Assembly (NCBI GenBank): GCA_031555955.1
Contig: JAVBTY010000028.1
Coordinates: 12,208 to 76,207, forward strand
DNA: 64,000 nt
Source: Azoarcus sp031555955
GTDB taxonomy: Bacteria; Pseudomonadota; Gammaproteobacteria; Burkholderiales; Rhodocyclaceae
Reading direction: 5' to 3'
The notes below the pieces were generated by a model, which was not told the DNA's origin, did no database searches, and was given only the letters and a program-made list of their open reading frames with translations. The number at the start of each line of letters is the position of its first letter. Positions within the stretch are counted from its first letter, which is position 1. Both the position numbers and the translations under genes were made by a program. Of the stretch, positions 49,971 to 59,748 are shown one piece after another.

Positions 49971-51914
49971 CTATCGCGCGATCGACAGCATTTCGTCGAA
50001 AAGGGTCTGGGCCACCGTCATGACCCGTGCGGAAGCCTGGTACGCCTGCTGGTAGCGCAGCAGGTTGGCCGCCTCTTCGTCCAGATTGACGGCGGAGAGG
50101 CTGTCGCGCGCATCCTGCGCCTGAGCCAGCAGCGCTTCCTGCGAGGCGACGGCGACGCGTACTTCGTGCGTCTTGTTGCCCACGGTGGAAACGATCTGGG
50201 CGTAAGCGGAGCCAGCGGTGGCCGTGGGCCCGTTGCCGGAGTCAAACAGGATTCTGGTCGTTTGCAGCGCGCCAAGCAACATCGCGTTGCGGCTGTCCGC
50301 CACGCCCTTCTGGGTCGGGGAAAACACGAACTGGTCACCATCGACCGGCGTGCCCGCGACCTTGAAGGAAAACTCGAATCCAGCTGGCGAGGTGAGTGTG
50401 AAATCCTTGCCCACGCTGTCCGTGCCGGGGTTGAAGCTCGCATCCGGCGACAGGGTGTAACCCGGCGGCAGGGTAAAAGCGCCGCCGCTGTAGGTAAGCT
50501 GGATGCTGGCGAAGTCGGGAACCGTGCCGCTGACCATGCCCGTGGTGTTGAGGGTGACAATGTTTTCCACCCGTCCGTTACCGCTGTTGGAAAGCGGCGC
50601 GGCGACTGAAACCGGGTTTCCGGCGGCAACCTTGCGCGTATCGGTGATCGCCACCGCCATATCGCGCGCAACGTAGCGCGTCGGCTGGATCAGGGCCGTT
50701 TCGCCCGCGGCCAGGGTGATACCGGAAATATCCAGTCCATCCACATCGAACGTCACGCCGGGCACGGTGGTGGTGGGCGCGAACAGCTTGTTGTCGGACA
50801 CGCGCAGCAGCGAATACGACGCGCCGTCATTGATGATCTGGTAATCGCTGCCGGTGAGCAGGCCGATTTTTGCCGGGTCGATCACGACGGAAGCCGCTCC
50901 GTCCGGCGCGACGAACGGGGCGGGCACGGTAAAGAAATCCTGCCCGAGCGCGCCGTCCAGATCCTGCCCGAGTTTGTGCTGGCTGTTGAAGGCGTCCATC
51001 AGCCCCAGCGCGACCAGACCAAGCTGGTTCTGCACGGGGTCAAGCGCTTCGTTGCGGAACGTGAGCAGCCCTGCAAGCTGCCCGCCCGTAATCAGGCGGT
51101 CCGGCAGGATAACTTCCTTGTTGTTGGGCGCGACCAGCGCGATTGAGGAGCGGGTCGGGTCGCGCTGGTCCTGTACGGTAGCCATGCGGCTGGCGATCGA
51201 GCCCTGCACCAGGCTCTGGCCAGAACCGATGAACACGTTGAGCGAGCCGTCCTTTTCCTCGACGGTGGTGACCTTCACCAGCTCGTTCAGTTCGGCGACG
51301 AGCTGGTCGCGCTGGTCGAGCAGATCGTTGGCCGGCACGCTGGAACCCGCGACCTGCACCACCAGAATGCGCTGGTTGATGTCGGCGATGGATTTCGCAT
51401 AGCTGTTGATCTGGTCGACGGTGGAGCCGATTTCGCCTTCCACCGCCTGGCGGATTTCGGTCAACCGCGCGTTGGTCGTGCTGAAGCTGGCCACCATCGC
51501 CTGGGCGTTAGAGATCATCGACTGGCGGGCGGCAATACTTGTCGGGTTGGCGGCAACTTCCTGCACACCGGCAAAAAACTGCTGCATCGCGGGGGAAACA
51601 CCCGAGGTGGAATCGGCCAGCAGGTTGTCGATCTGGCTGATCTGGGCGTTATAGGTGCTGTACTGGGACAGGCGGGTGGCCGAAGTCAGCACCTGTCCTT
51701 CCAGGAACTGGCTGTAGGAACGGCTGATCGCGGAAATATGCGTGCCCCGGCCGAAGAAGCCGACACCGCCGAAAAACGGCTCGTTATTGGCCTGTGTGAC
51801 GATCTGGCGGTGATAGCCGTCGGTCTGCGCGTTGCTGATGTTGTGACCGGTCGTCACCAGCCCGCCCTGTGCGGCGTTGAGCCCTGTGAGTCCGATGTTG
51901 AGCAGGCCAGCCAT
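49971..51914 (-). CDS. flgK: Flagellar hook-associated protein FlgK (HAP1)
   Basis: FlgK is the first hook-filament junction protein. Its N-terminus carries the rod/hook motif GLNAAQGGLVTTGHNISNA, with a C-terminal DUF1078-type helix (NLDEEAANLLRYQQAYQA). 647 residues, with the usual variable beta-rich middle. Upstream 122 bp hold a weak sigma-28-like element. Confidence 0.95.
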   Translation of the reverse strand: MAGLLNIGLTGLNAAQGGLVTTGHNISNAQTDGYHRQIVTQANNEPFFGGVGFFGRGTHISAISRSYSQFLEGQVLTSATRLSQYSTYNAQISQIDNLLADSTSGVSPAMQQFFAGVQEVAANPTSIAARQSMISNAQAMVASFSTTNARLTEIRQAVEGEIGSTVDQINSYAKSIADINQRILVVQVAGSSVPANDLLDQRDQLVAELNELVKVTTVEEKDGSLNVFIGSGQSLVQGSIASRMATVQDQRDPTRSSIALVAPNNKEVILPDRLITGGQLAGLLTFRNEALDPVQNQLGLVALGLMDAFNSQHKLGQDLDGALGQDFFTVPAPFVAPDGAASVVIDPAKIGLLTGSDYQIINDGASYSLLRVSDNKLFAPTTTVPGVTFDVDGLDISGITLAAGETALIQPTRYVARDMAVAITDTRKVAAGNPVSVAAPLSNSGNGRVENIVTLNTTGMVSGTVPDFASIQLTYSGGAFTLPPGYTLSPDASFNPGTDSVGKDFTLTSPAGFEFSFKVAGTPVDGDQFVFSPTQKGVADSRNAMLLGALQTTRILFDSGNGPTATAGSAYAQIVSTVGNKTHEVRVAVASQEALLAQAQDARDSLSAVNLDEEAANLLRYQQAYQASARVMTVAQTLFDEMLSIAR

Positions 51915-51949
51915 GTTGTTTCCCTCGATCCGCTACCTTTTATGAACAG

Positions 51950-51976
51950 ATCAAAGCAAAACGCTTGCCAGTTTTA
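51950..51976 (-). promoter_or_regulatory. Weak sigma-28-like element upstream of flgK
   Basis: On the minus strand TAAA is followed after 15 bp by GCTTTGAT, compared with the sigma-28 form TAAA-N15-GCCGATAA. The -35 part fits and the -10 part is poor. In other bacteria flgKL often have a late (FliA) promoter at this place. Confidence 0.28.
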
Positions 51977-52036
51977 TTTTCTTCGCCCGGAAGCAGGCTC
52001 GACCTCAGGCATATGCCCTGAAGCAATGCTGAAAAA

Positions 52037-53074
52037 TCAGCCTGTTAGCGCCCCACGCAAGGTCGAACCGCCGATAATGCGCGTGAGCTTGTCGGCGTAC
52101 ATGGGATCGGTGGCATAACCCGCCTGCTGCAGGCCGCGGGCAAATCCTGCCGCATCGGTCTGGCCCATCACCGCCGCGTAGCGGGGGCTGTTCGCCAGCA
52201 GTCCGGCGTAATCGCGGAAGGCTTCCGCATAGGAGTTATAGCTACGGAAGCGCGCATTCTCGGCATAGGGGCGGGTTCCGGCGTATTCCGTCACCGACCG
52301 GCCCACGGTGTCGCCATTCCAGCTGGCGCCAGCCTTGATGTTGAACAGGTTGTAGCTGGAAGAACCGTCGTCGCGGCGCAAAACCTTTTCGCCCCAGCCA
52401 GTTTCAAGCGCGGCCTGGGCGACCATGAATTGCGGCGGGATGCCGGTTTTACGGCTGGCTTCAACCGCATGCGGCCAGATATCGTCGACAAAAGCCTGAA
52501 CCCGCTGCGACACGGCCCCGCCCGTTTCGCGGACGGCGCGGATGGTTTCATCGAGCCGGGCGGCCAGCGCAACGGCCTCGGCCTCCGCATCGCCGCCGCT
52601 GGCGCTGACTTCATCGCCCGTGGCGGCAAGTCTGGCGGCAGCGCTTTCCGCCTGCCGCAGTCTGACGGCAGTATTTGCCGCCCCGGTAATGATGGTGGCG
52701 ACATCAAAGCCGCCGCCCTTCCCCGCCGCGCCGCTGTTTCCGGCAAGCGCACCCGCCGGGTCAAACGTTTCCGGCTTGCCGCCAAGCTGGCGGTAAATCA
52801 CATCGGCCAGCCCCGTGCCGCGCCCCTGCGCCAGATTGAGCGCAAGCTGCTGGTCGAGCAGCCCCTGGTACATCCGCGTCTGGTCGCTGTCGAACATGCT
52901 GTTGGCCGGGGTGGCGTCGCGCATCGATTTCAGCACCATCTGCAGGAACATCGCCTCGAACTGCTTCGAGGCGGCGCGCAGCGTCTGCGGCGAGCCGGGC
53001 TCGCTGCGCGCCAGCCGCTTGAGATCCGACATGGATTTCGGATCAAGCACGTTCAGCTGCGCGCCAGCATTCAT
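52037..53074 (-). CDS. flgJ: Flagellar rod-assembly protein / peptidoglycan hydrolase FlgJ
   Basis: FlgJ caps the growing rod and opens the peptidoglycan. The N-terminal rod-binding domain (FEAMFLQMVLKSMRDA) is joined by an Ala-rich linker to a C-terminal glucosaminidase domain at about 190-340 (AQAALETGWGEKVL, SYNLFNIKAG, YAEAFRDYAGLL). This is the two-domain form of beta- and gammaproteobacteria; 345 residues. The start abuts the flgI stop. Confidence 0.95.
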   Translation of the reverse strand: MNAGAQLNVLDPKSMSDLKRLARSEPGSPQTLRAASKQFEAMFLQMVLKSMRDATPANSMFDSDQTRMYQGLLDQQLALNLAQGRGTGLADVIYRQLGGKPETFDPAGALAGNSGAAGKGGGFDVATIITGAANTAVRLRQAESAAARLAATGDEVSASGGDAEAEAVALAARLDETIRAVRETGGAVSQRVQAFVDDIWPHAVEASRKTGIPPQFMVAQAALETGWGEKVLRRDDGSSSYNLFNIKAGASWNGDTVGRSVTEYAGTRPYAENARFRSYNSYAEAFRDYAGLLANSPRYAAVMGQTDAAGFARGLQQAGYATDPMYADKLTRIIGGSTLRGALTG

Positions 53075-53075
53075 G

Positions 53076-54191
53076 TCAGATTACCTCCAGTTCCGCCCGC
53101 AACGCGCCCGCCGACTTCATCGCCTGCAGGATGCTGACGAGATCGATCGGCTTCGCCCCCAGCGCATTGAGCGCTTTCAGCACGTCAGCAAGATTAGCGC
53201 CTGACTTGACCTCGAACAGCGGGCTGGTGGGCTGCTGGATATCGACCTGTCCCGTCTGCGCCGCCACCGTCTGCCCGCCCGAGAGCGGCGCGGGCTGGCT
53301 GATCTGCGTCGTGTTGCCCACCGTCACGGTGAGGCTGCCATGGGCGACCGCGCAATGATCGATGGTGACGCGCTGGTTCATCACCACGGAACCCGTGCGC
53401 GAATTGACGATGACTTTCGCCGCCTGCGCCACCGGGGTAACGGCCAGATTTTCCACTTGCCCGAGGAAGGCGACGCGGGCGGTGGAATCCTGCGGCGCGC
53501 GCACGCGGACGCTGCGCCCGTCAATCGCCTCGGCGCTGCCCGGCACGGACAGGTTGATGGCATCAACAACGCGGCGCACGGTGCCGAAATCGGTCTGGTT
53601 CAGCTCGAACATCACGAATTCGCCCTGCCCCAGTTCGGCGACAACAGTCCGTTCCACCGTGGCGCCAGCGGGAATCCGTCCGGCGGACAGATGGTTGATC
53701 ACCTGCGAGGCCCCGCCGCCCGCCTGCGCGCCCGCGCCGCCAACGATCATGTTGCCCTGGGCGATGGCGTAAATCTGCCCGTCCGCGCCCTTGAGCGGCA
53801 CCATCACCAGCGTGCCCCCGCGCAGGCTTTTGGCGTTGCCGATGGAAGACACCGTCACATCAATCCGCTGCCCCTGGCGGGCAAAGGGCGGCAGCGTGGC
53901 CGTTACCATCACCGCGGCCACGTTTTTCAGCTGCAGGTTGGTGCCGGGCGGCAGGGTCACGCCCATGTTGCCGAGCATGTTGGCTATGCTCTGCACGGTA
54001 AAGGGCGTTTGCGTGGTCTGGTCGCCGCTGCCGTCCAGGCCGACGACCAGCCCGTAACCCACCAGCTGGTTGTCGCGCACCCCGGCGACCGAGGCGAGAT
54101 CCTTGATCCGCTCCGCCGCCGCGAACGGCGAAAACACCCACGCCGCCAGCGCCAGCAGGCAGGCGGCGAAGCGTTTTCCGGACGTTGTCAT
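53076..54191 (-). CDS. flgI: Flagellar P-ring protein FlgI
   Basis: FlgI forms the periplasmic P ring around the rod. The ATG at 54189-54191 begins a signal peptide (FAACLLALAAWVFSPFAAA) followed by RIKDLASVAGVRDNQLVGYG, the FlgI hallmark; 371 residues, the family size. Open sequence upstream in the same frame is antisense or out of frame to flgH coding and is not used. The C-terminus contains VADVLKALNALGA-like LADVLKALNALGAKPIDLV. Confidence 0.95.
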   Translation of the reverse strand: MTTSGKRFAACLLALAAWVFSPFAAAERIKDLASVAGVRDNQLVGYGLVVGLDGSGDQTTQTPFTVQSIANMLGNMGVTLPPGTNLQLKNVAAVMVTATLPPFARQGQRIDVTVSSIGNAKSLRGGTLVMVPLKGADGQIYAIAQGNMIVGGAGAQAGGGASQVINHLSAGRIPAGATVERTVVAELGQGEFVMFELNQTDFGTVRRVVDAINLSVPGSAEAIDGRSVRVRAPQDSTARVAFLGQVENLAVTPVAQAAKVIVNSRTGSVVMNQRVTIDHCAVAHGSLTVTVGNTTQISQPAPLSGGQTVAAQTGQVDIQQPTSPLFEVKSGANLADVLKALNALGAKPIDLVSILQAMKSAGALRAELEVI

Positions 54192-54202
54192 GCCTTCCTC
54201 CC

Positions 54203-54901
54203 TCAGAACGGCAGCACGTTTTCGAAGAAACGCTGCAGCCAGCCCATGGTGTTCGATTCGTCGATAAAGCCGCTGCCGCGGTATTCGATGCGCGCGTCGG
54301 CAACCTGCGTCGACTGCACGGTATTCGCGCCGGTTACGGTGTAGGGATTGACCACGCCGGAGAAACGGATGAACTCGTTGCCCTGATTGATCGAAATCTG
54401 CTTTTCGCCCGACACCAGCAGATTGCCGTTCGGGTAAAGATCGATCACGGTCACGGTGATCGTGCCGTTGAACGCGTTGTTGGCCGCCGCCGCGCCCTTG
54501 CCGGAAAAATCGGACGTAATGCCCGCCTCGGCGTTCAGCCCGGCCAGCCCGGACAGCGGCACCTTTGAGGCGGCGGTAATGCCGCCGGTGAGCGATGAAT
54601 CCCGCGCGGCGCTGGCATTGGCGCTTTTCTGCGCGGTGTTCCGCTCGACCAGATTGATGGTGATGATGTCGCCAACGTTGCGCGCGCGGCGATCCTCGAA
54701 CAGGGGACGCGCCTGCCCCGCCTGGTAGATGGCGCCGTTGGCGGGAATGGCTTGCGGCCGGTTTTCCGGACGCACGCTCATCGGCTGGTGCACCGCCGTC
54801 GGCGGCGTGGAGTAAACCGACGCGCATCCGGAAACCAGCGCGGACGCCAGCAGCGCGGCAATGACGGAAAGCCTGGCGGAAAATCTGGCGGGAAGCATCA
54901 T
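54203..54901 (-). CDS. flgH: Flagellar L-ring lipoprotein FlgH
   Basis: FlgH forms the outer-membrane L ring. The lipobox is ALVSGCAS (lipidated Cys near residue 26), followed by LFEDRRARNVGDIITINLVE and the C-terminal IEYRGSGFIDESNTMGWLQRF, both typical. 232 residues, in the usual flgG-H-I order with 11 and 14 bp spacers. Confidence 0.95.
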   Translation of the reverse strand: MMLPARFSARLSVIAALLASALVSGCASVYSTPPTAVHQPMSVRPENRPQAIPANGAIYQAGQARPLFEDRRARNVGDIITINLVERNTAQKSANASAARDSSLTGGITAASKVPLSGLAGLNAEAGITSDFSGKGAAAANNAFNGTITVTVIDLYPNGNLLVSGEKQISINQGNEFIRFSGVVNPYTVTGANTVQSTQVADARIEYRGSGFIDESNTMGWLQRFFENVLPF

Positions 54902-54915
54902 GGCCGTTACCCCGT

Positions 54916-55698
54916 TCAGAGCTGGGTCAGCCTGCCGAGCATCTGGTCGGAAGTCTGCACTGCGCGGGAATTCATCTCGTAGGCGCGCTGGGTCACGATC
55001 ATGTTCACCAGTTCTTCCGCCACGTTGACGTTACTGGTTTCGACATAGCCCTGGTTGAGCACGCCCGCGCCGTTCGAGCCCGGCTGGTTGGGCGTGGCCA
55101 CGCCGCTGGAGCCGGTTTCGAGGAACAGGTTTTCGCCCACGCTCTGCAGGCCGCCCGGGTTGATGAAGGTGGCAAGCTGGATGTTGCCGATCTGCACCGG
55201 ATTGACCTGCCCCGCCTGGACCACGCTCACCGTGCCGTCCTTGCCGATGGTGACTGTGAGCGCATCAGCGGGAATGTTGATGTTGTCGGCCAGCAGGTAG
55301 CCGCTGGCGGTAATCACGTTGCCCTGGTTGTCTTTCTGCAGCGCGCCGTCGCGGGTGTAGGCGGTCGTGCCGTCCGGCAGGGCGATCTGCAGATAGCCTT
55401 CGCCCTGGATGGCGATATCGAGCGCGTTGCCGGTCTGCTGCAGGTTGCCCTGGGTCAGGATGCGCTCGGTCGCCACCGGACGCACGCCCGTGCCCATCTG
55501 CAGGCCGGAGCCGACCTGCGTCTGCTGCGTCGACTGCGCGCCGGGCTGGCGCATCGTCTGGTACAGCAGATCCTCGAAAACCGGGCGCTGGCGCTTGAAA
55601 CCGTTGGTGGAGACGTTTGCGAGGTTGTTGGAAATGACGTCCAGCGAGGTCTGCTGGGCATCCAGCCCGGTGCGGGCGATCCACAGCGAACGGATCAT
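54916..55698 (-). CDS. flgG: Flagellar distal rod protein FlgG
   Basis: FlgG builds the distal rod. N-terminal SLWIARTGLDAQQTSLDVIS and NNLANVSTNGFKRQRPVFED, internal GNLQQTGNALDIAIQGEGYL, and C-terminal VNVAEELVNMIVTQRAYEMN are characteristic; 260 residues, the usual size. The 178-bp gap to flgF is longer than others in the operon and holds no ORF. Confidence 0.96.
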   Translation of the reverse strand: MIRSLWIARTGLDAQQTSLDVISNNLANVSTNGFKRQRPVFEDLLYQTMRQPGAQSTQQTQVGSGLQMGTGVRPVATERILTQGNLQQTGNALDIAIQGEGYLQIALPDGTTAYTRDGALQKDNQGNVITASGYLLADNINIPADALTVTIGKDGTVSVVQAGQVNPVQIGNIQLATFINPGGLQSVGENLFLETGSSGVATPNQPGSNGAGVLNQGYVETSNVNVAEELVNMIVTQRAYEMNSRAVQTSDQMLGRLTQL

Positions 55699-55876
55699 GA
55701 TGGACTCCTGGGTATGTTCGATGAACAGGGGTGTGAAGCCACGCGCCGCGCAGTCCGCGCCGCGCCTGTTTCACGCTTTTCCGGTAACAGCTTAAGCCTG
55801 CCGCGGGTGGGCCAATCCGCCGATAAGCGCGGCAAAAACCGCGCAGATCCGCGCGCAGGCTTTCTCCGCGTCTTTC

Positions 55877-56626
55877 CTAGCCGCCGACGGAAAGCACCTG
55901 GGCGGCCGCGCGGTCGTTCTGCTCCGCCGTCTGCAGCATGCGCGTCTGCATTTCGAACTGGCGCGAGAGCGAGATCATCGTCACCATCTGTTCGACCACA
56001 TTCACGTTGCTGCTTTCGAGATAGCCGCCGGAAACCTTCACATTTTCATCCGCGGTCGCCGCACCACCGCCAGAAAGACGGAAAAGGCCATCGCCGCCGC
56101 GCACCAGTTCCGGTTCGGGCGGATTGACCAGCTTGAGCTGGTCGATGACATTCACCACGTTCTGCTGCCCGATCGTGGTTGGAATGGCGGAAATGGTGCC
56201 ATCGCGCCCGATGACGATCTCGCTGTCCGGCGGCAGGGTTACCGGCCCGCCGCCGCTGCCGAGCACCGGCAGGCCGTTGCGGGTCTGCAAAACACCGTTC
56301 GCATTGACCTCCAGACTGCCGTCGCGGGTATACGCCTCGCTGCCGTCCGCCGCCTGCACCGCCAGCCAGCCCTTGCCTTCCACCGCCACATCGAGCGGTC
56401 GGCCGGTGAACTGCAGCGGCCCGGGCGCAAAGTTGGTGGCGATGCTGGCATCCACCGTGAAGGAGCGGCTGCGCAGCGCCTCGGTCTGTATTTCGACCGC
56501 GCGCAGCCGGTGCATTTCGGTGCGGAAGCCGGTGGATGTCGCGTTGGCCAGGTTGTGCGCCACCGCGCCCTGCTGCTCCAGCGTGTATTTCGCCCCGGTC
56601 ATTGCGGTGTAGATAACGCGATCCAT
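55877..56626 (-). CDS. flgF: Flagellar proximal rod protein FlgF
   Basis: A rod protein of the FlgE/F/G family with AMTGAKYTLEQQGAVAHNLA and the C-terminal VNVVEQMVTMISLSRQFEMQ; 249 residues. It follows flgE by 19 bp. The short form and position between flgE and flgG identify it as FlgF. Confidence 0.95.
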   Translation of the reverse strand: MDRVIYTAMTGAKYTLEQQGAVAHNLANATSTGFRTEMHRLRAVEIQTEALRSRSFTVDASIATNFAPGPLQFTGRPLDVAVEGKGWLAVQAADGSEAYTRDGSLEVNANGVLQTRNGLPVLGSGGGPVTLPPDSEIVIGRDGTISAIPTTIGQQNVVNVIDQLKLVNPPEPELVRGGDGLFRLSGGGAATADENVKVSGGYLESSNVNVVEQMVTMISLSRQFEMQTRMLQTAEQNDRAAAQVLSVGG

Positions 56627-56645
56627 TGTTTTTCTCCGCCGCCGC

Positions 56646-57917
56646 TTACCTCAGATTGACCAGCGTCTGCAGGATCTGGTCCTGCGTGCGGATCGACTGG
56701 GCGTTGGCCTGGTAGTTGCGCTGCTGGATGATCAGGTTGACCAGTTCGGCGGTGAGATCGACGTTGGATTCCTCGACCTGCCCCGAGGTCACCACGCCCA
56801 GCACCCCGGTGCCCGGCGCGCCGAGAATGGGCTGGCCGGATTCGGACGATTCCGCCCACAGGTTCGCGCCCAGCGAAATCAGCCCGTTCGGGCTGGCGAA
56901 ATTCGCCAGCGCCAGTTTGGCGATATTGCGCGTCTGCCCGTTGCTGTAGGTACCCTGAACGATGCCGTCCTTGGTCACGGTCATGCCGGTGAGCTGGCCG
57001 GGGCCATAGCCGTTCTGCGGGATTGCGGTCACGGCGAAGGGTTCGCCGAACTGGGTTATCTTGGTCAGATCGATCTCGAAATCGAGATCGGCCGCGCCGT
57101 TGCCCAGCTCCGCCGCCGTGCGGGAAAAGGCGAACTTGGCCGCGGCCGGGTCAGCAATCAGGCCCAGATCGGTAAATTCGAGCGGCGCGCCAGCGGTCAG
57201 CTCGGTCGGCTCCGCGCCGTCAAGGCCAGTCCATACCGTCCACTGGCGATCAGTGGCCGGAGCGTTGCGGACGAAGTAATAGGACAGCTGGTGCGGATTG
57301 CCCAGGCTGTCATAAACCGTCATTGAGGTCGTGTTGTTGTAGCTTTCAACGGGAATGGGATCGGCGGTCGGGTCAAACGGCAGCAGCGGCGGCTCCTGGC
57401 GCGAATCGAGATTCGCCACCACCGCGGCTCCGCTGCTGCCCTGGGTGGCGCGCGGATCCATTGGCGCTGTATCGACACGGATCGGCGAGGGCACGCCCTC
57501 ATACAGGGTCGTGCCATTGACGGTTGAAGACACCGCGAAACCGCTCAGAAAATCACCGGCGGCGGTAATGATGTTGCCGTTTTTGTCCGCGTCGAACTGG
57601 CCGTTGCGTGTGTAGGCAATCGAGCCATCGTTGCGCTGGATGCGGAAAAACCCGTTGCCGTTGATAGCCATGTCCAGCGGGTTGCTGGTAATGGTCGGGT
57701 TGCCCTGGGTAAAGGTCTGGAACACCGAATCGATGAAACCGCCAATCCCCACCTGGATGCTGCTCGCGGCGCCATTCACGCTGGCCGCGTAGATATCCGC
57801 GAACCGGGCGTTACCTGCCTTGAAACCCACCGTGCTGGCGTTGGCAATGTTGTTGCTCACCACGTCGATTGCTTTCGACGATGTGTTGAGTCCGCTCAAA
57901 CCTTGCTGGAAAGCCAT
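56646..57917 (-). CDS. flgE: Flagellar hook protein FlgE
   Basis: FlgE polymerises into the hook. The N-terminus is FQQGLSGLNTSSKAIDVVS then NNIANASTVGFKAGNARF, the inserted D1/D2 domains span about 150-330, and the C-terminus is DLTAELVNLIIQQRNYQANA. 423 residues, usual for betaproteobacteria. It follows flgD by 15 bp. Confidence 0.96.
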   Translation of the reverse strand: MAFQQGLSGLNTSSKAIDVVSNNIANASTVGFKAGNARFADIYAASVNGAASSIQVGIGGFIDSVFQTFTQGNPTITSNPLDMAINGNGFFRIQRNDGSIAYTRNGQFDADKNGNIITAAGDFLSGFAVSSTVNGTTLYEGVPSPIRVDTAPMDPRATQGSSGAAVVANLDSRQEPPLLPFDPTADPIPVESYNNTTSMTVYDSLGNPHQLSYYFVRNAPATDRQWTVWTGLDGAEPTELTAGAPLEFTDLGLIADPAAAKFAFSRTAAELGNGAADLDFEIDLTKITQFGEPFAVTAIPQNGYGPGQLTGMTVTKDGIVQGTYSNGQTRNIAKLALANFASPNGLISLGANLWAESSESGQPILGAPGTGVLGVVTSGQVEESNVDLTAELVNLIIQQRNYQANAQSIRTQDQILQTLVNLR

Positions 57918-57932
57918 TTTTGCCGCTCCGGA

Positions 57933-58604
57933 TCAGAGAATCTGTTTGATGTCGTCAATCTTGAACACGCCCAGCGCGCCCACCTGAAGATCGGTGCCCG
58001 CCGCGCCGCGGATGATGCTGGAGACAAGGCCGAAGGAAAGCGGCTCCGCCTTCACTTCCGCGCCATCGCCGCTGGTAGCGCTCACCGTCATGGTGTAGGC
58101 CCCGGCGGCGGCCTTCGAGCCATCCAGCGCGGCGCCGTCCCAGACGAAGTTGTGGCTGCCGGCGGCGAGCTCCTCAAACGTTAGCTGAGCCACTTCAGCC
58201 CCGCTGGCATCCTTGATGGAAACCGTGATCTTGTCCGCACCGGCCGGGAGATCGAAACCGCCCACCGCGCCCGCGTCGGTCAGGGTCATGCCCTTGCCCG
58301 GCACCAGCACGCCGTGCCCGACCAGCGCGGCCGCCTGCAGGCTGTCGGAAGAATTCTGCGAGTCGAGCAGCTGCTCGAACATCTTGTTCAGCCGCTCAAC
58401 GCCATCCACCGTGCTCATCTGCGCCAGCTGTGAAGTGAGCTCGGCGTTTTCCATGGGATTCATCGGATCCTGGTTACGCAGCTGGGTTGTCAGCAGCGTG
58501 AGGAAGCGGATCTGTTCCGCGCCCTCTTTTTTGCTCTCCGCACTCCGTCCCAGTTTTGCAAGAATTTCCTGTGCGCTTTTGGCCGGATCCACGGTTGTGC
58601 TCAT
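57933..58604 (-). CDS. flgD: Hook capping protein FlgD
   Basis: FlgD caps the hook during assembly. The start at 58604 (MSTTVDPAKSAQEIL) follows AGGAGAAA. The N-terminal FLTLLTTQLRNQDPMNPMEN is diagnostic, followed by a Tudor-like and FNIII-like part (VSIKDASGAEVAQLTFEEL, GSHNFVWDG). 223 residues. Confidence 0.95.
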   Translation of the reverse strand: MSTTVDPAKSAQEILAKLGRSAESKKEGAEQIRFLTLLTTQLRNQDPMNPMENAELTSQLAQMSTVDGVERLNKMFEQLLDSQNSSDSLQAAALVGHGVLVPGKGMTLTDAGAVGGFDLPAGADKITVSIKDASGAEVAQLTFEELAAGSHNFVWDGAALDGSKAAAGAYTMTVSATSGDGAEVKAEPLSFGLVSSIIRGAAGTDLQVGALGVFKIDDIKQIL

Positions 58605-58663
58605 TACTTTCTCCTGCGGGGCGGCCCGGTCCGCCGGGCCCTGCTTCAATCAAAAGCCAGAAC

Positions 58664-59071
58664 TTACTGGCCTATCTGTAATGTACGCTGTAGCAATGTT
58701 CGTGCCGTGTTCATTACTTCCGCGTTGTTCTGATAGGAACGCGACGCGGAAATCATGTTCACCATCTCTTCCACCACGTTCACATTCGGCATTTCCACGT
58801 AACCCTCGGCATTCGCCGCCGGATTGTCCGGCTCGTACTGCATGCGCATCGGCGCCGCGCTTTCAACGAGCTGGGTCACCTGCACGCCGACGGCGCTTTT
58901 GTCGTCCGTCATCGCCCGCGCGGCAAACACCACCTGCTTGGCCCGGTATGGCTGGCCGTTTTCGTTCACCACGCTGTCGGCGTTGGCAAGGTTGGAAGCC
59001 GTGGTGTTCAGCCGCACGGACTGCGCATTGAGCGCCGATCCGGCCACCTGCAGAACATTCAGCATGCTCAT
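58664..59071 (-). CDS. flgC: Flagellar proximal rod protein FlgC
   Basis: A 135-residue rod protein with LNVLQVAGSALNAQSVRLNT, TASNLANADSV and the C-terminal VNVVEEMVNMISASRSYQNN, all typical of FlgC. It sits 59 bp upstream of flgD and 18 bp after flgB. Confidence 0.95.
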   Translation of the reverse strand: MSMLNVLQVAGSALNAQSVRLNTTASNLANADSVVNENGQPYRAKQVVFAARAMTDDKSAVGVQVTQLVESAAPMRMQYEPDNPAANAEGYVEMPNVNVVEEMVNMISASRSYQNNAEVMNTARTLLQRTLQIGQ

Positions 59072-59089
59072 CGCCCGTCTCCCGCTCCG

Positions 59090-59491
59090 TTACTGGCCGC
59101 TGATGGCGCTCTGCATCGAGCGCAGCAGGCCGTTGATGAATACCAGGCTGGCTTCGTAATGCACGGAGTTTTCCGCGAACGCCGCCCGTTCCACGTCCAT
59201 ATTGACGGTGTTGCCATCAACGCTCGACTGCTGCTCCGTGCGGTACAGCGTTTCCGCCTGAAGCGGGTTGACCTCGCCGCTGCCGATATGGCGCGTCTGC
59301 GTCCGCGACAGCGCCAGCGCGTCACGGCGGTTCGCCACACCGCTGAGAATGGAGCGGAAATCAATATCCCTGGCTTTGTAATGCGGCGTATCGGCGTTGG
59401 CGATGTTCGACGACAGCAGCTGCTGCCGGTACGCCTGCACGTTGAGCGCCGTCTGGTGAAACTGCAACTGGTTGTCTAGCAGGGTTTTCAT
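59090..59491 (-). CDS. flgB: Flagellar proximal rod protein FlgB
   Basis: The first gene of the flgBCDEFGHIJKL run. The start at 59491 (MKTLLDNQLQFHQTALNVQA) follows GAGGTGAAG. The SSNIANADTPHYKARDIDF motif is diagnostic; 133 residues. It is divergent from flgA with a 257-bp intergenic region that should hold the early flagellar promoters. Confidence 0.95.
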   Translation of the reverse strand: MKTLLDNQLQFHQTALNVQAYRQQLLSSNIANADTPHYKARDIDFRSILSGVANRRDALALSRTQTRHIGSGEVNPLQAETLYRTEQQSSVDGNTVNMDVERAAFAENSVHYEASLVFINGLLRSMQSAISGQ

Positions 59492-59555
59492 CGCTTCACC
59501 TCGTTCCTTTTCCGTTGCCGCCGGAAATTGCCGGTGCACGGACTGCCTGTCCCAT

Positions 59556-59571
59556 CGCACCTTCCATGCCA
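59556..59571 (-). promoter_or_regulatory. Sigma-54-like element upstream of flgB
   Basis: On the minus strand TGGCAT-N5-GTGCG keeps the GG and GC dinucleotides at the spacing required for sigma-54 (consensus TGGCAC-N5-TTGC), about 65 bp before the flgB ATG. Two of the conserved bases deviate, so support is modest. Confidence 0.35.
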
Positions 59572-59748
59572 GCCATGATAGTGCCGCCGCCACAACCGTC
59601 TTGGCCTGATAAGCGCGGGAAAGCACGGCCAATTCCGCCGCTTGCCAACCGGCATTTGCCGCCTCCATCTGCCGTCCGGCGGCAAAACTTGCCGGAAAAT
59701 TCTCCCGGCCTGTTGCCTCGAAACGAAGCGCGTGATGCAATTCACGCC